From an uncultured Geobacteraceae bacterium (GTDB lineage Bacteria; Desulfobacterota; Desulfuromonadia; Desulfuromonadales; Geopsychrobacteraceae), in assembly GCA_937958075.1 (NCBI GenBank), contig CALFFB010000136.1, positions 1 through 6,340 on the forward strand: a DNA stretch of 6,340 nucleotides, read 5' to 3'. The notes under the pieces are model-generated. The model had not been told where the DNA came from. It saw nothing but the letters and a program-made list of their open reading frames with translations, and did no database searches. This document shows positions 1-5,074 of this stretch, piece by piece. The position numbers were made by a program, and so were the translations under genes. Positions within the stretch are counted from its first letter, which is position 1, and the number at the start of each line of letters is the position of its first letter.

Positions 1-312
1 CGGGTCTTCAAAGCCCATGTGCAAACGCTGTACGCCACCAAAAAACAGGGGACATTTGTCGTTGGCGTCACCACAGAGAGTAATCACATAATCAAATGCC
101 TGCCCCTCGTATCTGCTTATGTGGTCAGAGCTGTTGCTGGAAATATCAACACCGATCTCATTCATGACCTGCACTGCCCGGGGATTCAGGCCATGGGGCT
201 CGGTGCCGGCAGAAAAGGCGTCAATCCGCCCGGCGAAATCGTGATTGATCAATCCTTCAGCCATCTGACTGCGGCAGGAATTACCGGTACAGAGAAAAAG
301 AACCCTGAGCAT
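1..312 (-). CDS. arsC: Arsenate reductase, thioredoxin-coupled (LMW phosphatase fold), C-terminus cut by window edge
   Basis: Reduces arsenate to arsenite in the cytoplasm for export. The first 104 codons are present and the 3' end lies outside the window. The protein opens with FLCTGNSCRSQMAEG, the phosphate-binding P-loop Cys-x5-Arg (Cys8, Arg14). Cys80 and Cys87 in TLCGDANDKCP match the redox pair of Staphylococcus-type ArsC (Cys82/Cys89), and GFEDP at residues 100-104 carries the expected catalytic Asp. The three-cysteine relay indicates thioredoxin rather than glutaredoxin coupling (family knowledge). The ATG at 312-310 has an AAGGAG ribosome site at 325-320, 7 bases away. It lies 53 bases downstream of arsR on the same strand, with an arsR-type operator between them, so it is probably co-regulated and partly co-transcribed. 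The family is about 130-140 aa, so roughly 30 residues are missing. Confidence 0.93.
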   Translation of the reverse strand, partial: MLRVLFLCTGNSCRSQMAEGLINHDFAGRIDAFSAGTEPHGLNPRAVQVMNEIGVDISSNSSDHISRYEGQAFDYVITLCGDANDKCPLFFGGVQRLHMGFEDP

Positions 313-331
313 AAATCAACTCCTTCTTGTA

Positions 332-349
332 TATCCGCATGTGCGGATA
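332..349. promoter_or_regulatory. ArsR operator copy in front of arsC
   Basis: An 18-bp palindrome with perfect 8-base arms (TATCCGCA / TGCGGATA) around a TG centre. It shares the pattern TATCCG-N6-CGGATA with the site at the arsR promoter. An extra CGGATA half-site follows at 353-358, nine bases further on. It lies between the arsR stop and the arsC ribosome site, where a second repressor site could control an internal promoter or act as a roadblock. A weak candidate internal promoter (TTGCGA at 375-370, 17-base gap, TTCTAT at 352-347) overlaps it. Binding is inferred from the sequence match only. Confidence 0.7.
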
Positions 350-365
350 GAACGGATAAAAAAAC

Positions 366-710
366 TCAGTCGCAAACCTTTGATTTCGAAGCCGCCCTGG
401 TGTCCATGGCCAGTTTGTCGGTCCGGGCCTGATCCTGGGCATTGATTTTTTCTGTCAGCAGACGGATCAGGTCTGTTCCCAGAGGTGATTGCCGGGGGGC
501 CAGCCGGTAGAACATCCAGACGCCGTTGCGTCTGTCATCAATCAGACCGGCGTTGCGCAGGTAGGCGAGGTGGCGGGAGACGGTTGACTGCGGCAGGTCG
601 AGGGCCGCCATCAGGTCACAGACGCAGAGCTCCCCGTTGCTGAGCAGGGCGAGAATCCGCAGGCGGGTTTCGTCGGACAGGGCTTTGAAGATCCGGGCCA
701 GTTGTTTCAT
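366..710 (-). CDS. arsR: ArsR-family arsenite-responsive repressor
   Basis: Small winged-helix metalloregulator that represses the ars genes and is released by As(III)/Sb(III). From the ATG at 710 it has 114 residues, usual for the family. It opens with MKQLARIFKALSDETRLRIL, the typical ArsR beginning. ELCVCDL (Cys29, Cys31 in this numbering) is the classical arsenite-binding Cys-x-Cys of the recognition-helix region. LPQSTVSRHLAYLRNAGLI is the recognition helix, followed by the wing RRNGVWMFYRL. A further Cys near the C-terminus (SKVCD) might be a third ligand. An in-frame ATG three codons earlier (719) is possible, but it would lie inside the predicted -10 box and neither start has a Shine-Dalgarno. 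I prefer 710, which falls at the expected transcription start and suggests leaderless translation. arsC follows downstream; the selenoprotein gene is divergent. Confidence 0.93.
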   Translation of the reverse strand: MKQLARIFKALSDETRLRILALLSNGELCVCDLMAALDLPQSTVSRHLAYLRNAGLIDDRRNGVWMFYRLAPRQSPLGTDLIRLLTEKINAQDQARTDKLAMDTRAASKSKVCD

Positions 711-717
711 GGACGAC

Positions 718-745
718 ATATTATCCGGATAGGCGGATATGTCAA
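718..745 (-). promoter_or_regulatory. arsR promoter
   Basis: On the minus strand a perfect TTGACA -35 box (745-740) is followed after 16 bases by TAATAT (723-718), four of six to consensus. An alternative GATAAT at 725-720 matches better but has only a 14-base gap. Transcription would start close to 711-710, that is, at the second ATG of arsR. The ArsR operator occupies the whole spacer. Confidence 0.6.
722..739. promoter_or_regulatory. ArsR operator at the arsR promoter
   Basis: Inverted repeat TATCCG-N6-CGGATA with six-base arms, lying between the -35 and -10 boxes of arsR, the usual place for autorepression. It has the same arms and spacing as the site at 332-349, but the inner bases differ (GATAGG here, CATGTG there), so this copy is the less symmetrical one. 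Confidence 0.72.
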
Positions 746-797
746 GGGGGTATCGATGTTTTCATGACGCTCACAACTGTTGTATCCGGGGCCCGGG

Positions 798-826
798 TTG
801 CTCGCGTGGGCTGAAGCCGTTAGAAT
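798..826 (+). promoter_or_regulatory. Promoter of the selenocysteine peroxiredoxin gene
   Basis: TTGCTC (798-803), a 17-base spacer and TAGAAT (821-826, five of six to the -10 consensus). The start point near 833 gives a leader of about 30 bases that contains the AAGGAG ribosome site at 851-856. An ATG at 836 would lie almost at the transcript end without a ribosome site, which supports the ATG at 863 as the true start. Confidence 0.5.
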
Positions 827-862
827 CATGAAACAATGGAAAATAGCGGAAAGGAGAGCTGT

Positions 863-1510
863 ATGCTGGAAGCTGAACTCGGGAACCTCAAGGCTGCGGC
901 GGCGAAACGGATTCCTCCGGACACTCTGGCAACCATGATGCGCTGCCGTAGGCAGCTGGAGCAATCGGGGATTATGGCGCAGGTGATTCAGCCGGGTACG
1001 CCACTACCTGATGCAGAGCTGCAAGATGCCAGCGGCAAGGGGCATGTTCTCAGCGATCTGCATCAGGGTGGACCGCTGCTGATCACCCTCTATCGCGGGG
1101 TCTGGTGACCTTACTGCAATGCGGAGCTGGAGGCTCTGCAACGGATTCTGCCGGAGATTGAGGGTGCCGGCGCGAAGCTGGTGTCTATTTCTCCCATGCT
1201 GCCGAAATATGCCCGGCCGCTGGTACAGAAGCTGAACCTGACCTATCCGCTGCTCAGTGATCCCGGTGGCCGCTACCTGGAACAGCTGGGGGCGATGTTC
1301 GACCTGCCGCCGGAACTTATCGCCATCTATCGCGGTTTCGGCATCGATCTGGAGCGCTTCAACGGGGATGACCGCTGGCGGCTGCCCCTGGTGGGCCGGA
1401 TTATTGTCGATCGCTCCGGCCTGGTTCGTGACATCAGCTTTCACGCCGATCACACCGAGCGACCCGAACCGGCAGACTCCCTGGCGGTGCTGAAAACGCT
1501 GCAGCCATAA
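863..1510 (+). CDS. Peroxiredoxin-like (AhpC/TSA) selenoprotein, UGA read as selenocysteine at residue 82
   Basis: A thioredoxin-fold peroxiredoxin-like protein of 215 residues, probably reducing peroxides or disulfides in the cytoplasm. The frame is open from 863 to 1510 except for one TGA at 1106-1108. The reading is YRGVW-U-PYCNAELEALQ, and relatives have Cys at that place (RGVWCPYC). The motif becomes Sec82-x-x-Cys85. Sequence after the TGA keeps full family character: ISPMLP, YPLLSDPGG, IYRGFGIDL, NGDDRW, LPLVGRIIVDRSG and the closing EPADSLAVLKTL. The N-terminal helix (PPDTLATMMRCRRQLEQSGI) is also typical. Start choice: AAGGAG at 851-856 is six bases before the ATG at 863; the ATG at 836 has no ribosome site. 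A SECIS-like hairpin lies at 1120-1140. The alternative, a nonsense mutation in a Cys codon, is less likely because the stop is TGA exactly at the active site and no other damage is visible. SelA, SelB, SelC and SelD must be encoded elsewhere. Confidence 0.87.
1120..1140 (+). promoter_or_regulatory. Bacterial SECIS-like stem-loop after the UGA codon
   Basis: An eight-base-pair stem (1120-1127 with 1133-1140; seven Watson-Crick pairs and one G-U at 1123/1137) closes a five-base loop UGGAG at 1128-1132. The loop starts 19 bases after the UGA and has G at its second and third positions. This fits the general bacterial SECIS description (a hairpin close behind the UGA, small apical loop with an early G) that SelB recognises. 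The hairpin is translated, coding for about residues 86-93. Folding was done by eye. Confidence 0.65.
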
Positions 1511-1552
1511 GGATTTTTCTGCGCCGGATGGGCCGGTGAGCGTAGCCGGTTG

Positions 1553-2446
1553 TCAGTTTCCGGATTTTTCAAAGTCCGACGGTCCATGGCGCTCCTTCAG
1601 GCCGTCTTTGCGGTTGACAAGCGTCCCGCGCCGGACGGCAGGGCGTTCGCCAATGCCCTCGGCCCAGCGCCGCACATGACGGTAGTCATCAACGGACAAA
1701 AAGGTGCCGGCGTCATCATAGATCTGATGCAGAGCCAGTCGCCCGTACCAGGGCCAGATAGCCATATCGGCAATCGTATAGCTGTCGCCGGCCATGAACG
1801 GAGCCGTTGCCAGATGCCGGTCAAGGACATCCAGCTGCCGTTTGGCCTCCATGGCAAAACGGTCAATGGCATATTCAATTTTGATGGGCGCGTAGCTGTA
1901 GAAATGGCCGAAGCCACCCCCCAGAAATGGCGCCGAGCCCATCTGCCACATGAGCCAGTTGAGGGTTGCGGTGCGGCCCCTCAGATCTTGTGGTAGAAAA
2001 GCACCGAACTTTTCCGCCAGATAGAGCAGAATCGAGCCACTCTCAAACACCCTGACCGGCCCCGGCGGTTCACCCGAGCTCAGCTTGGGTTGCCGGTCAA
2101 CCAGCGCCGGAATCTTGGAGTTGGGGTTGACCTCGACAAAGCCGCTGCCGAACTGATCCCCCTGACCGATGTCAATAAGCCAGGCATCGTACTCGGCTTC
2201 GGCATGTCCGGCTTCAAGCAGCTCCTCGAACAGGATGCTCACCTTCATACCGTTGGGAGTCCCCAGGGAATAGAGCTGATGAGGATGCACGCCAGCCGGT
2301 AACTCAGCTTCATGTCGCGCCCCGGCGGTGGGGCGGTTGATGCCGGCGAAAACCCCGCCGGACTCACGCTCCCAGGTCCAGACGGTCGGCGGCATATAGC
2401 CTGCGGGCTGATTTTTTTCCGGTGGGAAGTTGTTGTCTTTGGTCAT
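1553..2446 (-). CDS. yghU: Glutathione-dependent disulfide-bond oxidoreductase YghU (Nu-class GST)
   Basis: A cytoplasmic glutathione transferase-fold enzyme that, in E. coli, binds two glutathione molecules and reduces small disulfides. The 297-residue product follows E. coli YghU (288 aa) along its whole length. It has VWTWERESGGVFAGINRPTAG near the N-terminus, then LYSLGTPNG at the start of the thioredoxin-like domain, EYDAWLIDIGQGDQF, GFVEVNPNSKIPALVDR and VFESGSILLYLAEKFG. The helical domain contains APFLGGGFGHFYSYAP, YTIADMAIWPW, GERPAVRRG and, at the end, LKERHGPSDFE. Start: AAGGAGG at 2460-2454, seven bases before the ATG. It converges on the selenoprotein gene with 42 bases between the stops and no clear terminator. 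It shares no operon, but it fits the thiol-redox theme of the left half. An insertion of a few residues (SSGEPPGP) before VRVFESGS explains much of the extra length. Confidence 0.96.
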   Translation of the reverse strand: MTKDNNFPPEKNQPAGYMPPTVWTWERESGGVFAGINRPTAGARHEAELPAGVHPHQLYSLGTPNGMKVSILFEELLEAGHAEAEYDAWLIDIGQGDQFGSGFVEVNPNSKIPALVDRQPKLSSGEPPGPVRVFESGSILLYLAEKFGAFLPQDLRGRTATLNWLMWQMGSAPFLGGGFGHFYSYAPIKIEYAIDRFAMEAKRQLDVLDRHLATAPFMAGDSYTIADMAIWPWYGRLALHQIYDDAGTFLSVDDYRHVRRWAEGIGERPAVRRGTLVNRKDGLKERHGPSDFEKSGN

Positions 2447-2497
2447 ATCGGGGCCTCCTTCGAGAGATGAGGGGGAAACATCATCCTTCAGTTGTCG

Positions 2498-2527
2498 ATT
2501 TTATCATTTTCAGGCGACCGGGCTCAA
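2498..2527 (-). promoter_or_regulatory. yghU promoter
   Basis: On the minus strand TTGAGC (2527-2522), an 18-base spacer and TAAAAT (2503-2498), preceded by TGA so that it also reads as an extended -10 (TGN). The start would be near 2491, giving a leader of about 45 bases that includes the AAGGAGG site. The rest of the divergent gap (2528-2714) holds no promoter for the plus-strand gene that I can support; a TTGCGCGCAA palindrome at 2627-2636 is the only other structure. Confidence 0.5.
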
Positions 2528-2714
2528 ATATGTCGTTTTTCAATAAGGAGTAAAAAGACGGAGGATCGTGCCAGTGCATGGGAATTTACGTGATTTGCAT
2601 CAACCGAGTTGCTACTCTGGATCTCATTGCGCGCAAGTTGAAAAGAAACGTCTGGAGGATGTTGGTGGGGCACAGGCAAATCGCCAATAGGTGATCGTAA
2701 GTGGGAGATAGTGG

Positions 2715-3308
2715 ATGGCAACCCTGTTTATCAATTTGTTTTTGAAGATTTTTCTGATTTTTACTCCGTTCTTCGTTATTTCGGCCTTCCTGTCTCTGAC
2801 CAAGGACGATTCCCCGGTAGAACGCCGTAAAATTGCTGTCAAGGTCGCCCTGGCGGTCGCCATCAGCTGCCTGGTGCTGTTCTTTTTCGGGACGTATATA
2901 TTCGCCCTGTTCGGCATCACCCTCGATGCGTTTCGTATCGGTGCCGGGGCGGTGCTGTTTCTCTCCGCCGTTGCGATGATTCAGGGCAAGTCAACGGTAT
3001 CGCCGCAAACAACAAGGGAAGATGTCGCCGTTGTCCCTCTGGCCATACCGATCACCGTCGGTCCCGGAACCATCGGGGTCTTGCTGGTTCTGGGGGCTGA
3101 TCTCGAAAACATCGCCGAAAAGATCGTTGCCGGTCTGGCTTTGCTGAGTGCCGTAATCGTTCTGGGCAGCCTGCTCTTTATTGCCGGCCGTCTGGAAAAG
3201 CTCCTTGGTCAACAAGGATTGACCATCCTGACCAAGCTGACAGGCCTGTTTGTTTCCGCTATTGCAGCGCAGATCTTTTTTACCGGACTCAAGAGCTTTT
3301 TGAGTTGA
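2715..3308 (+). CDS. MarC-family integral membrane protein
   Basis: A 197-residue inner-membrane protein of the MarC/YhgN/YchE family, whose transport role is unsettled; E. coli marC itself was shown not to be a multidrug resistance gene. It is mostly hydrophobic, with about six membrane segments near residues 3-27, 42-64, 70-90, 107-127, 137-158 and 170-195. Family signatures are FRIGAGAVLFLSAVAMIQG in the third segment and VVPLAIPITVGPGTIGVLLV in the fourth. The charged loop KDDSPVERRK follows segment 1. The ATG has a GGGAG-type ribosome site seven to eight bases upstream. It is divergent from yghU, and the radical SAM gene follows 51 bases downstream on the same strand, so the two may be co-transcribed. 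I give no symbol because the family has several paralogues. Confidence 0.92.
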   Translation: MATLFINLFLKIFLIFTPFFVISAFLSLTKDDSPVERRKIAVKVALAVAISCLVLFFFGTYIFALFGITLDAFRIGAGAVLFLSAVAMIQGKSTVSPQTTREDVAVVPLAIPITVGPGTIGVLLVLGADLENIAEKIVAGLALLSAVIVLGSLLFIAGRLEKLLGQQGLTILTKLTGLFVSAIAAQIFFTGLKSFLS

Positions 3309-3359
3309 AACGGGGTTATCTGCTGACCTTATCAACCAACCCGTCAAAGGTACTCACTG

Positions 3360-4250
3360 ATGTTTTTTCCTTTTCCCTACGATGAGCCCCTGTTCCGGCC
3401 GCCGTCGGAAGCACGGTCCCTCATTTTTCAGGTGACCATCGGCTGCTCGCAGAACAGCTGCGGTTTCTGCGGCATGTACAAGATGAAGCGTTTTACCTGC
3501 CGGCCTGTCGCCGACATTGTCGCAGAAATCGACAGCATTCCACCGCTGTATCGTCCGCAGGTTCAGCGGGTGTTTCTCGGTGACGGTGACGGGCTGGTCT
3601 ATCCCCAGGATGATCTGCTCACCGTTCTTGACCGGCTGGCGTGCGCATTTCCCAATCTGGCCCGGGTGGGGATTTACGCCTCGCCCAACAGTCTGACCAC
3701 AAAAACCGTTGCGGAACTGATGGCGCTGCGCGAGAAAAAGCTGCGGATTCTCTACTTCGGTCTGGAAAGCGGCGATGCCGATACCCTCCGGTTGGCGAAC
3801 AAGGGGTTCACCCCGGAGCAGATGCTCTCTCAGTGTCAAAACGCCCGGGCCGCCGGGCTGAAACTGTCCATCACCGCCATTCTCGGTCTGGCCGGGCGCA
3901 AACGCAGCAGTGAACATGCCCGCGCCACGGCGGCATGGATCAACGCCTTATCCCCCGAATATTTCTCATTGCTGACTATGTTCCGCCGTCACAACGATGA
4001 TTATTTCAAGAAGATCGAGCCCTTAAGCCACGGGGAAGTGCTGGAGGAGGCCCTGGCTGTTGTTCGTGAACTGAACCCGCAGGGTACCATTTTACGCTCC
4101 AACCATGTTTCCAACAGCCTGCAGCTGGCGGGGCGCTACCCCCGTGATCGTGAGGCGATCATTGCCCAGGCCGAAGCCGGGTTGGAGCAGGCGCGCCGTA
4201 ATCCGCGCTGGTTCAATGAAGTGCCCGATTACGAAGAGACCCTCTTTTAA
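3360..4250 (+). CDS. Radical SAM protein with CX4CX2C cluster motif, function unknown
   Basis: A 296-residue iron-sulfur enzyme predicted to cleave S-adenosylmethionine. TIGCSQNSCGFCGMYK (Cys29, Cys34, Cys37) is the 4Fe-4S site. Its spacing is C-x4-C-x2-C, not the classical C-x3-C-x2-C, and this longer form with MYK after it marks a recognised subfamily. RVFLGDGDGL (about residues 70-79) stands at the place of the SAM-binding GGE motif. ARVGIYASPNSL and LRILYFGLESGDADTLRLANKG are the later strands of the partial TIM barrel, as in the Elp3/HemN/MiaB-type radical SAM core. There is no B12 domain, TRAM domain or SPASM extension, so the protein is little more than the core plus a short C-terminal helical part. 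The substrate cannot be told from the sequence. The ribosome site is weak (AAAGG, about nine bases before the ATG). Its 3' end overlaps the stop of the minus-strand ORF at 4247. Confidence 0.9.
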   Translation: MFFPFPYDEPLFRPPSEARSLIFQVTIGCSQNSCGFCGMYKMKRFTCRPVADIVAEIDSIPPLYRPQVQRVFLGDGDGLVYPQDDLLTVLDRLACAFPNLARVGIYASPNSLTTKTVAELMALREKKLRILYFGLESGDADTLRLANKGFTPEQMLSQCQNARAAGLKLSITAILGLAGRKRSSEHARATAAWINALSPEYFSLLTMFRRHNDDYFKKIEPLSHGEVLEEALAVVRELNPQGTILRSNHVSNSLQLAGRYPRDREAIIAQAEAGLEQARRNPRWFNEVPDYEETLF

Positions 4251-4657
4251 GGGCTTCGGCGACGATCCCGATCCTTCTGTTGTTGATAACGACGATTATT
4301 GTCATGGAATTTTCTGTGCGGAAATCTGCCGGCCTTTCCGGTGTCGCCTGCATAATCCAATTCCAGAAACAGCGGGAAAGTATACTGACAGTTGGCAGAG
4401 GGGACGGCTGCGCGCGGAGTTGTCCGGTAAATTCGCGGTTCGGCTGTGGCTGGGCGGGTCACCTGAAAAGATGAGCGGGCGCGCTGCCGTTCTGCGTCCG
4501 CACCAGCCATCACCTGCTGATCGTCCGACCGGCACCACATCCTGTCAGCAGTTGTTACCGTACCGGTGCCGATGGTTATGGACTGATCCGCCGCTGATCC
4601 TTCTCCAGCTATAAACACCCCGGTAACAATCCAGAAGATACCGATAAAGCGCAGCAT
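4247..4657 (-). pseudogene. Signal-peptide ORF of 136 codons, probably a decayed secreted protein (possible TAXI-type receptor N-terminus)
   Basis: The first part looks real: ATG at 4657 with a GGGAGG ribosome site at 4667-4662, a promoter just upstream, and a signal peptide (MLRFIGIFWIVTGVFIAG, cleavage likely after GSAA). The mature protein then starts DQSITIGTGTVT, which resembles the conserved opening of TAXI-family TRAP transporter receptors (ITIGTGGVTGVYYP). After about residue 36 the resemblance ends. The rest is rich in Arg, Gln and Asp and finishes in RRYQQQKDRDRRRSP, which reads like an out-of-frame or non-coding sequence. TAXI receptors are over 300 aa, so this would be a fragment followed by decay or a deletion junction. 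A genuine small exported protein of unknown family cannot be excluded. The similarity is a recollection of a motif, not a search result. Confidence 0.4.
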
Positions 4658-4681
4658 AAAACCTCCCTTGCAGGGGACCGT

Positions 4682-4988
4682 TCAACAGCTAAAATTATAG
4701 CATGGAGATGGACTGGTGAGGGAGAAGCCCACAAGGCCATCGAATTCCCGTCGATCGGCCTGGTAGTGCTTCTGATTGCCGATACGACTGACCGACAGCA
4801 GCCCTGCTCCGGAGAGCTTTTCCAGTTCCCGTTGAACGGTTTCCTATCCCGATACCGGCCAGCCGGACAATTTCTTTGGTGTAATAGCTTCTGTCCGGAT
4901 TGCCGAAAAGCAACCCCAGGACCCGGCGTTGCGTTTTGGAGAAGATGGCCTCATTTAAGCCCGTTTCTTTTGCCTTAATCGTTCTCAT
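4682..4988 (-). pseudogene. Winged-helix regulator of the HTH-nucleotidyltransferase type, frameshifted and truncated
   Basis: From the ATG at 4988 the frame reads NEAIFSKTQRRVLGLLFG then NPDRSYYTKEIVRLAG, the first two helices of the winged-helix domain found at the N-terminus of many proteins that continue into a minimal nucleotidyltransferase (about 190-200 aa). At GIGIG the frame breaks. One base removed from the AAA run (4842-4840) restores TVQRELEKLSGAGLLSV and SRIGNQKHYQA, the recognition helix and wing. The restored frame then loses family character after HYQA and stops at 4684-4682, so the nucleotidyltransferase domain is missing. Two defects, a +1 shift and a truncation, make it a pseudogene. 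Without repair the frame runs on to a stop at 4695. The upstream ATG at 5054 is unlikely, because codons 1-22 would run through the operator. Weak ribosome site. Confidence 0.72.
4694..4702 (-). promoter_or_regulatory. Extended -10 promoter for the 4657 ORF
   Basis: TGC followed by a perfect TATAAT (4702-4694 on the minus strand). No good -35 box lies 16-18 bases upstream, which is normal for extended -10 promoters. The start would be near 4687, about 30 bases before the ATG and 20 before the ribosome site. It sits within the end of the broken regulator gene. Confidence 0.5.
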
Positions 4989-4989
4989 G

Positions 4990-5018
4990 TTGGGAACTGC
5001 AGTACCTAATTTGGGAAC
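4990..5018. promoter_or_regulatory. Three-half-site operator in front of the broken regulator
   Basis: TTGGGAAC occurs at 4990-4997 and again at 5011-5018, exactly 21 bases apart (two helical turns). An inverted, imperfect copy GTACCTAA (6 of 8 to the reverse complement) lies between them at 5002-5009. The half-sites thus alternate in orientation, with 4- and 1-base gaps. Position directly before the start codon of a DNA-binding protein suggests autoregulation. Binding is inference. Confidence 0.5.
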
Positions 5019-5074
5019 GATCAATAGATAAATACATGGTTTCCGGGAGTGCAATCATGATAACCGCGTCAGTC

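Noticed and set aside
836..862. ATG at 836 as start of the peroxiredoxin-like gene
   Set aside because: It has no ribosome site and lies at the predicted transcript start; the ATG at 863 has AAGGAG six bases upstream and fits the family N-terminus.
1106..1108. TGA as an ordinary nonsense mutation, making a pseudogene
   Set aside because: It falls exactly on the active-site Cys codon, both flanks are intact over the whole family length, and a SECIS-like hairpin follows. Not formally excluded without the selenocysteine genes.
1511..1552. Terminator between the selenoprotein gene and yghU
   Set aside because: Only scattered CCGG repeats and short T-runs; no stable stem next to a T-run on either strand. 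A GGATTTTTC direct repeat (1511-1519, 1562-1570) looks accidental.
2578..2694. Plus-strand 38-codon ORF upstream of marC
   Set aside because: The GGAGG is about 13 bases from the ATG, the product resembles no family I recognise, and the length is expected by chance.
3309..3359. Hairpin between marC-like and radical SAM genes (GGGTT/AACCC arms)
   Set aside because: Short, bulged arms with a loop of more than 20 bases and no T-run.
4105..4614. Plus-strand 169-codon ORF overlapping the end of the radical SAM gene
   Set aside because: It begins inside the radical SAM coding frame in another phase and shows no domain; composition is that of a shadow frame.
4990..5054. ATG at 5054 as start of the winged-helix pseudogene
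   Set aside because: The first 22 codons would run through the half-site array, and the family usually begins shortly before the SKTQRRVLGLLFG segment.
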